DNA from: Oscheius dolichura
Lineage: Eukaryota > Nematoda > Chromadorea > Rhabditida > Rhabditidae
DNA length: 64,000 bases
NCBI GenBank assembly: GCA_932521035.1
Contig: OW051493.1
Coordinates: 744,001-808,000 of the forward strand
Reading direction: 5' to 3'
Shown here: in pieces, positions 54,343-63,721 of the stretch
Layout: every line of letters starts with the position of its first letter
Numbering within the stretch: position 1 is the first letter of the stretch
The notes under the pieces: generated by a model
What the model was told of the DNA's origin: nothing
Seen by the model: only the letters and a program-made list of their open reading frames with translations
The model's database searches: none
Program-made: the position numbers and the translations under genes

Positions 54343-57300
54343 TTAAATACGTCGGAGGGCTTTGGTGATCGCTCTGGCTGCTAGGAGCGGGACGAACAGA
54401 AGCATCCTAGCTATTTTTCGAGTGGCCCATAAGACTATGAAGGCCATTTTGAGTGGTGGGGCGACTATGGAAGCCTTCTGAGTTGTTTTTCCTGCTTTCG
54501 AATCTGCTAAACAACTACTGATGGCCAGTATTGTGAGAAAGAGGGCAATGGTTGCTCCTACAAATATGACGAGGGCTGTGATTGCATATCGCTTGATTTC
54601 TTGCCAAATGTGGTTGAAATCAGGAAGAATACCTGTGATTCCGGAGCTGATAGAGTTCCATGAGCTGACTACAGCATCTAGGATCGAATCTGTGCCGTTT
54701 CCGGATCTGGTTTGATATGCCTGTGCCTCTGCATTGAATAACTGTTTGAAAGGGTCTAGGCCGTGGACATACTGAAGGGTTCCTGTCAAGTGGAAACTGT
54801 CTGAAATATTCCCACAGTTGAGCGCACAGTCCTCTACGAAGTCCGCGGTTTCTGCGGCCATTCTGATGTGGTTTATTTCACCGTCAGGTGTGCAGAGTAC
54901 AGCGAAATTCTGGCTTCGGCATTGGACTGACCCTATGTGAGTTTTTCTGGTGCTTCGACACGTAATATTGATAAAGGCTCCAGATGCACATTTATAACAG
55001 CCTGTGACCGAGTTATTATAGACTACACAAGTGTCTGTATCTATTTTGGATTTTGGCTCGGCTAATGACGTGTTCAAAGTGATCGTCAAATCTGCTGAGG
55101 CCGTTTCGGAGAAGGCTGTGATACTTGTATCGATTTGCTCAATTCTGAAGCCGGGGCGGATGACCGGTAAGACATTGCTAACTGAATATTTGATCTCGTT
55201 CTTCTCGCAATAGCATGATATGTTGTTGCGGGCTGGTCTACAGTTGCATGTATCTTTTGCGGAACATTCGGTTAATTCACCCGACGCTGACTTATTCTTA
55301 CAATAAAACTGAAACGTGTCCTGATCCTCAATAATTGCTGTAAGGTCCTCATTAATCGCGAACCGGTTGTTGAGGAGGGGGAGAGGATAATATATGACTT
55401 GGTTGACGATTAATCTGGTGCCATTGAGTGACCATTCTGTATTGGGGGTGAGTCGGAGATTTCTGACATGGGTCCCGTCCTCCGAGATATATTCATAATC
55501 TACCAGGACTTCGGGATTCCAGCTCGCGCACTTAATTATGGCAAATGGCCTGGTGTCAGAAGGAGGGAAGCTGACCTTGTAGAAAAGGCAGCCGGGGGAA
55601 TCGAAAGCGCAGCCGCACCATAGTCCTCCACAACTGTCGGCACAATAGGTTGTTCCTGTGAGGTTTTTGGCGGCTGCTAATTCTTCTATTTCTGAATCGG
55701 GGCGAATCCTTGAGCAAGTTTGTGGACTTTTGCAAGAGCCTGCATAGGAACATCGTTTGGCTTCATCTACCCGAGGCTTTCTGTTCTGGGTAAAGAAGAG
55801 AGATTCTTTTTGACAGGTGAGCAGGACTCCTTTAACTGTCAGTTTAATTTGATTTACAATTTGGGTTTCTGTATCCCTGAGTTGTATGCATGTCTGCGGT
55901 TTCAACATATTTAAATTGACACTGAGTGCTTCAAATTCTGTACAGTTTTGCTGGTCATAGCATTTGTTAACTTTTCCTGTCATCTGAATCGTATCCTGGC
56001 AACAATCTACAGCGCCAGTTAGAATACTGGTAACAACTGCAATTTTTATTAGGTTGGATGATGCCCAACTGGACCGGGCTTTGGTCTTAAGTTTGATACC
56101 TTCTTTGTTGATTTTTATGTACGGTTGCTCTTCCGAACACCAGAAGATTTTAATCAAACGGACTAAGTACTGATACTGTAACTGGACTAGGCTGAATACG
56201 AGTTTGGAAGCTTTACCTACTAATTTCCGTGTAATATACAATGATAAACCGAGGGCGTATGTCAGGAGACCCATGGAGAGCAAGGCTGACTGGATCGCAC
56301 ATTCTGGGTTGAGTATTGTGGCCCAACAGAAGGTGCATTCGATCTGGTCACAAAAGGGGCTCGAGGGGCATGTTATGCTGACTGACTTCTCCGTATCGTT
56401 GAATAGTGATTTGACGGTGGTTTTGTATTCGGATAGGGTCACTTCTCCGTTGAATATGATTGACTGATTTTTCTGTGGGGTTTTCAAAATCCGACAGTCC
56501 GCTTCTCCGCAGACTTCGGTGTCTGCTAGAGGTTCTAGTCCAGTAATTTGGACTCCTCCTTTGGAGCAAGCCACATTGAAAGCCTGACTGGGAGCTATGA
56601 CCAATGAAAGGATAGCTAAAAACACTCCTAATTTGGAGAGGCTATTCCAATTTAAGGGCTTTCTGTGTATTCTTTCTTCGACTGCAGTTGTCATGACATA
56701 GCGAACGTTCTCTTTAGTCTTTCTGTGGGGTTGTTTTCTGGCTGGCGAGTCTTTTTGATCTTTGACAGGTAATGGGGGCCCATTCTCTTTGTTTTGGTCT
56801 GGTGGATCGTTCTGATCTCCCGAAGGAGGTTCTGGGGACCCATCATTTTGTCTGAATTCAAGGGGAATGTCTGAGCTGTTTAGCTCGAGAGGGACTAAAA
56901 GGTTAACGGATCTAACGAATTCCTTGCCCTGTGCCGTAGAAACGGCAACTGACCTGATCTCTCCGTCTTCACTTTCGATCAGGCGGATGATCTTGGCAAG
57001 ACGCCATTCGTCTCTTGGCTTTAATTCGTCGACCATGAGAACGATATCATTTAGTTGGGGACCGCTTTGAGCGGAGCGTCTCTTCGGCCACTGTTTGTGA
57101 TGTTGGCGGAGCTCTTTTAGGTAATGCTCTCGCCATATGTTCCACACTTCTTCCGTGTATTGTAACGTCGCATCGAAGCGGGCGACGGCTTGATCTTTTG
57201 AATTAATATTGGGGATGTATTCTGGATCATCTGTGGGGCTCTGGTCTAACGTGGTTTTCAAATTACTGAGTTCAATTTTAGGGGTTAGGAAATCAATGGG

Positions 57301-60300
57301 TCGAATGATAACTGTGTCCTCTGGACCAGAGGAAACGTATGTGAGGGGTCTGGAGTTGACCATCATTGCGACCTCTGCTAACACTGTTCTGAATTCTTCA
57401 ATGGAAAGCCTTTTAAGCTTTTTCATCTTCCTTAGGGTTTCTTTAACATTTCTAATTAATCTTTCATAAAATCCTCCTTTCCATGGGGATAGGGGCGTGA
57501 TGAATTCCCATTTGGTTTTATACGGCGCTATTATTTGAGGAAACCGACTGAATTCTTCAATGTGGGGGTAACTGAACTTGTCTATTATTTCCTGACCTGC
57601 ATGGAAAGTGGATGCATTGTCACTGTAGACTAATTTGGGCTGACCTCTAATGCTCATAATTCTTTTGAAGGCGAGTAAGAATTGATGTGCTGAGAGGTCT
57701 GGCACTAACTCAAGATGGATTGCTCTAGTACTGGTGCAAGTGAAAATTGCTACCCAGTGCTTGATGTGGGTGGTGATGCCTTCTACTGTATTCGAAAGAT
57801 GGATCGGACCGGCATAGTCCAGGCCAATGTTTTCGAATGGCCTGGAAGACCTGTTTACCCTGGAAGCGGGTAGTGGAGGCATGCGCGGTCGTTTATACGG
57901 CTTATTGTTGAGCCGTTGGCAGTCTGGGCATTTTTTCAAGGCCTTTTTGACCTGGGCTCTGATGTGGGGGATTTCATACTCATTTCTAATGTGGGGGAGG
58001 GTAGCTGTTTTGCTGTGGCCAACCTTGACATGGTGGAACCGGATGATAGCATCTGTGAGCCAATGGTTGGGGGGTAGAAGTATGGGTTCTGTTGCTCCAA
58101 GCTGGAGTTCTGATTTTTCCAAACGACTTTTACAACGTAGTATCCCTTCCCCATCTTTGAATGTGTTAAACTGAGGGAAGCTATGGTTGGTGAAGGACTT
58201 CTGTGCGGACCTTATTAGGAAGGACTCACTGATTTGGATCTCTTCCGCTGTCGGCGGGCCCTTTTTCTGTAGGAGTGTCCATTCCTTGTCCATAAGGGAG
58301 AAGTCCTCACGATCCACGTTGGGATTGGTTTTTCTTTGTCTCAATTCTTCAAGGGTGGATAGTCTCACTTTGTGAAAATCTCTTTCTGTTCTTACTTTGT
58401 CTAATATTTCTGACTCTGATTTACTGAAATCATTGTTCTGATTGACAAAGCAGTGTGTTACTGTTTCTTTTGTCATTTCCTCTTTGAACTGAAATTTTGG
58501 AGCCTCTTTTTTGAGAGCCTTTGGATTAGTCAAGAAGTCAGGTCCCTTCCACCAAAGGTTGTTTTGAAGCTCTGATTTATCTACCCCACGGGTGGCTAGA
58601 TCTGCGGGATTTTGATCTGTAGCTGTGTATTCAAAGGAACAGATGATTTTCTGCTTCTCGAACTGTTCTCTGATGTCTCTAATTCTTTTTACCCTGTTTT
58701 GAATGAAGGTTCCTTTACCCTGGTGATTGTGGATCCAAAATAAGGCAATTTGAGAGTCACCGTAAACCTGGATCTTGCTTATTTTCAGCTGTAACTCTTT
58801 GTGAGCGAATTTGGTGAGTTCCATACCTATCGTGAATGCTAGTAATTCTAATCTAGGGATGGAGACACCTTTTGGGTTGGTTATGTCTTTAAGAGGGGTT
58901 AATCTGTATCTGGCGAGTATGAGGTTAGAAGTTTTCTGATTATTTTTGTCGATCGTTACCAAATAAATGGCAACTGCGTAGGCCTTTACTGAGGCGTCGA
59001 CAAAACTGTGGAGTTCGTAAGATATCACTTGGGAAGGATCAGGAATTACTCTTCTGGGGACCTCAAGGGTGGTTTCATGTATTTTTTCGCTAATTTCTTT
59101 CCATTTCTGATCGAGATCTGAATCTATAGTGTGGTTCCAATCGAGACCTCTCTCCCAAACTTCTTGAACTAATATTTTACAGGGGAGGACGAGCGGAATG
59201 GAGAAGCCTATTGGATCGAACGTAGAGTTGGCTGAAGCTAACACTGTCCTTTTGGTGCCGTTTGGCTCATAGGGGCACTTTATGGTTATCTTTAGCGTGT
59301 CTGCTACAGTATCCCATGGGACACCTAGTAGTTTTGTAGAAGAACTGTGACTGAAATCTTCTTTTGGGATCTGATTGTTGACTGATGGGCAGTTAGAAAT
59401 GTACTCTCTCATGTTCATTCCTATTTCCTGGAACAGTTTCTTACTCTGTCTATAATTGTCCAATAACTCTTCTTGAGTCTCCGCTTTCAGTGTTAGGTCA
59501 TCGACATAGATATTGTCAATAATTTCTCGAACGAGTTTCTGTTCTGGTTTTTGTTCTAGTGCCACGATAATCGACATGGCTAATAGGAAGGGAGACGCAT
59601 TTATGCCGAATGGCAGTTTACGGTATCTGAGTACTAAAAGGTTATCATCCTCGGGACCTCTGGAGGGATCTTTGAGCCATAGAATGCGGGCTACATCTCG
59701 ATCTTCTTCCTGGAGGTGGATCTGGTGGAACGCTTTTTGAATGTCTCCGAGAAGGAGATATTTGGACGTTCTTGCCCTGATCATAATTCCGAGAATGCTT
59801 GGCAAAAGGGTGGGTCCTTGGTGTATGCAATCATTGAGAGAAAACTCTCCTGCTTTATTACTGGATGCATCAAGGACGATTCGGAATGAGGTCTTTTCTG
59901 TATTATCTGTCTTTTTGAAGACGACGTGGTGGGGTATGTAGAAGATAGGTCTTCCTGGAACTCTACCTTCTGCCACTTCTACGTCTCTATTATCTATCTG
60001 TTGCTGCATATTTTCTACGTACTTTTGCCATACTTCAGGGTTCGTCTCTCTTAATTTGCAGAGGGCATGTATCCTGCTGAAGGCTACGTTAAAGTTTGAT
60101 TTCAATTTATCGATATTATCATTAAAGGGGAATTTGACATAAATTTTTCCATTTTTTATCTGATATGTCTTTTTATAGTGCTCAATGGCTTTTTCGTTTT
60201 CTGTTTGAAGGCTCAGATCTTCAGTCACGCCTATGGCGTCTAATTTCCATAACTGGTCGAATTTGCTTTCTTCGATCATTGTTGTGAAGGTTCTGAGGAC

Positions 60301-62745
60301 TGATGTTGTGTTTTCTGTATCGAAAGTTACTGTACACCTCTTAGCTCCAGAGACAATGTATCCAAAACACGTTGGTTTGGCGTATAGTCCCGAGGGGAGC
60401 TTGTAAGCGGGTTTATTGACTGTTGTGATGAGGTCATAGTATTCTAATCCTAATAGTATGTCTGGTTCGCATTTATCGTCAGAGAGCCTGAGGATCTTAT
60501 TGGTTTTAATGCCTTGGTCTTTCATATAGGCAATGTCTTTGTAACTCAATTGGTCTGTGTCTATTTCATCCGAAATTCTTTTAGTGGTGAGTAAGTTAAC
60601 CGGGAAAGGGTTACAGTTTTCATCAAACAGCATTGCTTTGGTCTTTTGTGCTTTGGTCTTTGTTTTGATTCCACCGAATGAGATAATACTTACGTCCGCA
60701 TCACCATAAGTTGCCAATCCGAGTCTGGAGGCAGTCTCACTTCGAATGAAGGAGGTTTGTCCTGCTCCGTCTAACAGAGCTACCACCTTTTCCTGCTGAC
60801 CGGTGTTCTCATTTTTGATGTTGACGTAGACTAACTTCATCCGTGTCTTTACCGGTCCTTGGCTGTTGAGCTGAATCTGCTCTTCGGGGACAGAAACGGG
60901 TTTACTTTCCCCAGATGTGAGAGCTACGTTGACTCTGTACTCATTGCCTCGGGATCTGGATCGAGACTGATGGGGGTTTCTGTTTTGTGAACTGGCTCGG
61001 TTTTGAGATCTGGATCTTCCCTGTGATCTACTTCTTTGGTTCTGACGGTTATTTTCTGAGAACTCGACTCGGTTCCGGCTTGAGCTTCGACCCGGCCTGC
61101 TTTGGCTCCTGAAGGAGTTCCTGCTGCGGCTTCGAGGCTCGTTTCTACCGGATGACATACGTCTGAGTCTTGAGTGGCTGCGGTCTCTGTTCTTTTGATA
61201 AAAGGAATCGCGGCGGGACCTGTGACCTGAATGACTGTGCCTGTTGCGGTATTGCGGATCGTATCGATTGCACAGTATGTAATTGTGCCTTTCTTTGCAG
61301 ATACCACAATTGGCTACGGTACTTGGGCAACTGTCCGCTAAATGTCCTCTGGCGAAACATAGGAAACATCTTTTTAGGAGGCTGAGTCTAGCCTTCTTTT
61401 CCTTTGCCGTTGGGTACTGGCGGCATTCCTTTAGGAAGTGAGAGGTGCCGTCACAGCCTACACATCGTTTGCTGATACTGGTGTGTAGTACTGTCTGATT
61501 ATCTTTAATTTCTGACTCACTGAACATCTGCTTATGGATAGATAGTTTTACGATCTTTTCGATAATGGCTAAAAACTGCTGTGTGGTAGGGGTTGATGAG
61601 AGTTCAAACTGTTTGTCCAGGATCTTGTCTTGGATTCGCGGGGGAAATTTGTTGAAGATCTGTTTCTGAATCATTGCTGAATTTACTTCGTCACCGACCA
61701 TACTGAGTCTGGAAACGATGGTCTGAATTGTTGTTAGGGTCTGTATCAACGAGGCTGAATCTCCACTGGCTTTTTCTAAAGTTTCCATTCGATGGATTAA
61801 TTCGTTTCTGATGGCATAAGGGTCTGCGAAAAGCTCTCTCAGTCTGACGAGAGCTAGGTGATAGCCGGCTGCCGATCTTGGGATTAATTCGAGTGCTGCT
61901 CTTGCCTCTCCTTTACAGCAGGATAAGAGGACTGCAAGCTTTTCCAAATTATCCACCTGTTTCTTGTCCACTAGTTCCATGAACATGTTATAAAAATTTT
62001 GGAACTCTGAGGGCTTTCCGGAGAAATCGGGGATTTTGAATGTTTTGTTGTATACATGGGCCAAGCTCTGATTATTTGCTTGGAGGGAAATGGCTAAATT
62101 GTTCAATGCGTAAGCTAAATCCGGCTGTGGGGATGGGTTTGACGGTGTCTGATTCTGAGCGAAAGGGGTTTGGAAGGGAGTTTGCTGTATAAACGGATTG
62201 AACGGAGTTTGGGGGGCTGGTGGGACCTGTTGCTGAATTGATGGGGAGTTGGAAACTGTAGCATTTACTGTTGGTTTGATTTCATTGGGGTTATTTGACG
62301 GTAAGGAATTTTGAATTTGTAAAGCATTGAGTTCTTTTTGAGTTTCCAATTCGGTTTTACGTTTGCGGAGATTGAGGATAGTGTCGAGCGCAATTTCTAC
62401 GTACGCCTCGACATTTTTGTCGGCAATATGCTGATCTAACTGAATGCTGGCCTCTTCCTTTTCTTCTTCGTCTTCGATTTTTCGAAGAAGATTGAAGACG
62501 ATATCCTCATCTATCTTCTGTAACTTTTCTACTATCTCCTCTACTTCTGAGAGGACACTTTTAAGTTTAACTGAGGTTTTGTCTATGAATTCAGTGCAAT
62601 TGTCCCTTTCTGATGGAAACTGAAAGGGCTCCTTGAATTCATCAGCCTTGCCAAGTATGGCTTCGGTTAAGGTAATGACCTGGGTAATTCTACCCTTGGC
62701 CGATCTTACTCGGTAGGCTTCTTCACGAGATAATGAGGAAGTCAT
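54343..62745 (-). CDS. BEL/Pao retroelement Gag-Pol-Env polyprotein, 2800 aa, intact
   Basis: One uninterrupted frame. I start at the ATG at 62745, because the open frame above it begins only at a TTG. Order, numbered from that ATG: Pao-type Gag domain (DUF1759-like) about 232-335; three CCHC knuckles 427-496; Arg/Ser-rich linker 504-603; A17-type protease around Asp 659 (LLDGAGQTSF); reverse transcriptase with YVDD at 1080-1083; RNase H with FVDAS near 1250; integrase with HHCC (CPDC near 1606) and D, D, E near 1643, 1709 and 1760; DUF5641-like carboxy end with RDEWRLAKI. An Env part starts near 2018 (ATG at 56694). It has hydrophobic segments near 2036-2056, 2165 and 2240, a GLWCGCAFDSPGCLF motif near 2372-2386 resembling phlebovirus Gc fusion loops, many Asn-X-Ser/Thr sites, and a terminal membrane anchor near 2716-2742. 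No frameshift or stop was seen, so the copy is recent. It replicates as an LTR retroelement, perhaps an endogenous Semotivirus. Confidence 0.9.
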   Translation of the reverse strand: MTSSLSREEAYRVRSAKGRITQVITLTEAILGKADEFKEPFQFPSERDNCTEFIDKTSVKLKSVLSEVEEIVEKLQKIDEDIVFNLLRKIEDEEEKEEASIQLDQHIADKNVEAYVEIALDTILNLRKRKTELETQKELNALQIQNSLPSNNPNEIKPTVNATVSNSPSIQQQVPPAPQTPFNPFIQQTPFQTPFAQNQTPSNPSPQPDLAYALNNLAISLQANNQSLAHVYNKTFKIPDFSGKPSEFQNFYNMFMELVDKKQVDNLEKLAVLLSCCKGEARAALELIPRSAAGYHLALVRLRELFADPYAIRNELIHRMETLEKASGDSASLIQTLTTIQTIVSRLSMVGDEVNSAMIQKQIFNKFPPRIQDKILDKQFELSSTPTTQQFLAIIEKIVKLSIHKQMFSESEIKDNQTVLHTSISKRCVGCDGTSHFLKECRQYPTAKEKKARLSLLKRCFLCFARGHLADSCPSTVANCGICKERHNYILCNRYDPQYRNRHSHSGHRSRRDSFYQKNRDRSHSRLRRMSSGRNEPRSRSRNSFRSQSRPGRSSSRNRVEFSENNRQNQRSRSQGRSRSQNRASSQNRNPHQSRSRSRGNEYRVNVALTSGESKPVSVPEEQIQLNSQGPVKTRMKLVYVNIKNENTGQQEKVVALLDGAGQTSFIRSETASRLGLATYGDADVSIISFGGIKTKTKAQKTKAMLFDENCNPFPVNLLTTKRISDEIDTDQLSYKDIAYMKDQGIKTNKILRLSDDKCEPDILLGLEYYDLITTVNKPAYKLPSGLYAKPTCFGYIVSGAKRCTVTFDTENTTSVLRTFTTMIEESKFDQLWKLDAIGVTEDLSLQTENEKAIEHYKKTYQIKNGKIYVKFPFNDNIDKLKSNFNVAFSRIHALCKLRETNPEVWQKYVENMQQQIDNRDVEVAEGRVPGRPIFYIPHHVVFKKTDNTEKTSFRIVLDASSNKAGEFSLNDCIHQGPTLLPSILGIMIRARTSKYLLLGDIQKAFHQIHLQEEDRDVARILWLKDPSRGPEDDNLLVLRYRKLPFGINASPFLLAMSIIVALEQKPEQKLVREIIDNIYVDDLTLKAETQEELLDNYRQSKKLFQEIGMNMREYISNCPSVNNQIPKEDFSHSSSTKLLGVPWDTVADTLKITIKCPYEPNGTKRTVLASANSTFDPIGFSIPLVLPCKILVQEVWERGLDWNHTIDSDLDQKWKEISEKIHETTLEVPRRVIPDPSQVISYELHSFVDASVKAYAVAIYLVTIDKNNQKTSNLILARYRLTPLKDITNPKGVSIPRLELLAFTIGMELTKFAHKELQLKISKIQVYGDSQIALFWIHNHQGKGTFIQNRVKRIRDIREQFEKQKIICSFEYTATDQNPADLATRGVDKSELQNNLWWKGPDFLTNPKALKKEAPKFQFKEEMTKETVTHCFVNQNNDFSKSESEILDKVRTERDFHKVRLSTLEELRQRKTNPNVDREDFSLMDKEWTLLQKKGPPTAEEIQISESFLIRSAQKSFTNHSFPQFNTFKDGEGILRCKSRLEKSELQLGATEPILLPPNHWLTDAIIRFHHVKVGHSKTATLPHIRNEYEIPHIRAQVKKALKKCPDCQRLNNKPYKRPRMPPLPASRVNRSSRPFENIGLDYAGPIHLSNTVEGITTHIKHWVAIFTCTSTRAIHLELVPDLSAHQFLLAFKRIMSIRGQPKLVYSDNASTFHAGQEIIDKFSYPHIEEFSRFPQIIAPYKTKWEFITPLSPWKGGFYERLIRNVKETLRKMKKLKRLSIEEFRTVLAEVAMMVNSRPLTYVSSGPEDTVIIRPIDFLTPKIELSNLKTTLDQSPTDDPEYIPNINSKDQAVARFDATLQYTEEVWNIWREHYLKELRQHHKQWPKRRSAQSGPQLNDIVLMVDELKPRDEWRLAKIIRLIESEDGEIRSVAVSTAQGKEFVRSVNLLVPLELNSSDIPLEFRQNDGSPEPPSGDQNDPPDQNKENGPPLPVKDQKDSPARKQPHRKTKENVRYVMTTAVEERIHRKPLNWNSLSKLGVFLAILSLVIAPSQAFNVACSKGGVQITGLEPLADTEVCGEADCRILKTPQKNQSIIFNGEVTLSEYKTTVKSLFNDTEKSVSITCPSSPFCDQIECTFCWATILNPECAIQSALLSMGLLTYALGLSLYITRKLVGKASKLVFSLVQLQYQYLVRLIKIFWCSEEQPYIKINKEGIKLKTKARSSWASSNLIKIAVVTSILTGAVDCCQDTIQMTGKVNKCYDQQNCTEFEALSVNLNMLKPQTCIQLRDTETQIVNQIKLTVKGVLLTCQKESLFFTQNRKPRVDEAKRCSYAGSCKSPQTCSRIRPDSEIEELAAAKNLTGTTYCADSCGGLWCGCAFDSPGCLFYKVSFPPSDTRPFAIIKCASWNPEVLVDYEYISEDGTHVRNLRLTPNTEWSLNGTRLIVNQVIYYPLPLLNNRFAINEDLTAIIEDQDTFQFYCKNKSASGELTECSAKDTCNCRPARNNISCYCEKNEIKYSVSNVLPVIRPGFRIEQIDTSITAFSETASADLTITLNTSLAEPKSKIDTDTCVVYNNSVTGCYKCASGAFINITCRSTRKTHIGSVQCRSQNFAVLCTPDGEINHIRMAAETADFVEDCALNCGNISDSFHLTGTLQYVHGLDPFKQLFNAEAQAYQTRSGNGTDSILDAVVSSWNSISSGITGILPDFNHIWQEIKRYAITALVIFVGATIALFLTILAISSCLADSKAGKTTQKASIVAPPLKMAFIVLWATRKIARMLLFVPLLAARAITKALRRI

Positions 62746-62850
62746 TTCCAAGTAAGGAAGGAGAGAGAGAAATGCGGAAAGCAAATGACAACAATTGAAC
62801 AGCGGGTGTTCACGACGGTGTCGGTATAGGAGTGATAATTATTAATCTCT

Positions 62851-62860
62851 CTTACCTGCG
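62851..62860 (-). promoter_or_regulatory. Strong 5' splice donor in the element leader
   Basis: On the minus strand the sequence is CCGCAG|GTAAGAGAG, a near-perfect donor, about 110 nt upstream of the Gag ATG. No AG acceptor precedes that ATG, so use of this donor would remove gag. That fits production of a subgenomic RNA joined to an acceptor far downstream, such as the one at 53956. Confidence 0.5.
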
Positions 62861-63122
62861 GTCGTTCGCTCTCTTTTCTAATCTAATCTGACCTGTACCT
62901 TGTTTACGCGAGCTGCTCCCTTGTTGCGTATATGACTGTTTGGAGGGGCACTGCTCACGGAAGCTTGGTCTCTCTTAGCTAGCCTGTTACTCCTGTAAAA
63001 CGAGAGAATACTCGTTTTCTGTACTACTTTTACTGAATCACGCACAAGAATGACAATAAAACACGAGAATACACAAAGTAAAATATCACCGGAAAATAAA
63101 CGACGAACAAAAGTGCAAAGGA

Positions 63123-63144
63123 GGGGGGGGGGGGGGGGGGGGGG
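63123..63144. repeat. Homopolymer G22 (poly-C in the element RNA)
   Basis: Twenty-two uninterrupted G residues on the plus strand, flanked by GGA and AAGG. This is prone to sequencing-length error and to replication slippage. Confidence 0.9.
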
Positions 63145-63486
63145 AAGGTGCAACATGGAAATAATAAACACAATATTTTGTACAACACCGGACAGTTCGA
63201 ACTGGTTTAAACATGCGCGCGTAATTGATGTTAATTTCTCGAGTTTTACTATCTAGTGCAAGATGCCCCAGAGAACGCTCAACAACGCTCCCTCCGGACG
63301 TCTCACGAAGCACCCAGCGAGTGCTTCTCAGAAGCTTCTGTAAGGCACCAACGGTAACCTTGTTGCTCGGCAGACCTATTGTCCTACCGAACCTGTGAAT
63401 TCACTGCTTCCGGGCTTTCCTCCGGATACCCGATCTCAACCTCACGGGCATTTTACGAGGGGGTAGCTTGATAAAATTGACTTCCA

Positions 63487-63638
63487 GGCTTGGTTATCTG
63501 GACATCGCACTCTAACCTGGGGCTTCAGGCAATTACAGAGGGAGGGCATAGGAAAACTTTCCGGGCTTGGTTATCCGGTCGTCACACTCCAACCTGGGGG
63601 GGACAGGCAATTACGGAGGGAGGGCACTTGAATCTTTC
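63487..63638 (-). repeat. Two tandem 76-bp units in the leader
   Basis: Each unit has GGCTTGGTTATC, then CTAACCTGGGG or CCAACCTGGGG, AGGCAATTAC and GAGGGAGGGCA. The units differ at several positions, so the duplication predates the present insertion. Confidence 0.75.
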
Positions 63639-63703
63639 TAATACTGAATCTAATTTACGGATAATACTACTTTAAAAGTACACTGAGCGGCCAAAATTTT
63701 AGG

Positions 63704-63721
63704 TTCCCGGCCGATGCACCA
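63704..63721 (-). other. Primer-binding site for tRNA-Gly
   Basis: The plus strand reads TTCCCGGCCGATGCACCA, matching the 3' 15 nt plus CCA of metazoan tRNA-Gly(GCC) as I recall it. On the element strand its complement starts with TGG directly after the LTR's terminal CA, with zero spacing. This fixes the LTR boundary at 63722 and the element orientation as minus. Confidence 0.9.

Larger units (their letters stand above)
62861..63703 (-). other. 5' untranslated leader of the retroelement
   Basis: About 840 bases between the primer site and the leader donor. It contains a 22-base G run (63123-63144, poly-C in the transcript), several short upstream frames (up to 97 codons) and a two-unit 76-bp tandem repeat (63487-63638). 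It probably holds packaging or translation signals, but none is identifiable by family. Confidence 0.6.

Noticed and set aside
60924..61307. 127-codon Thr/Glu-rich minus-strand frame
   Set aside because: It is an alternate frame across the Arg/Ser-rich linker of Gag-Pol, an expected by-product of biased codons.
63704..63721. tRNA-Gly gene
   Set aside because: Only the 3' 15 nt plus CCA is present, abutting an LTR. Genomic nematode tRNA genes do not encode CCA. It is the primer-binding site.
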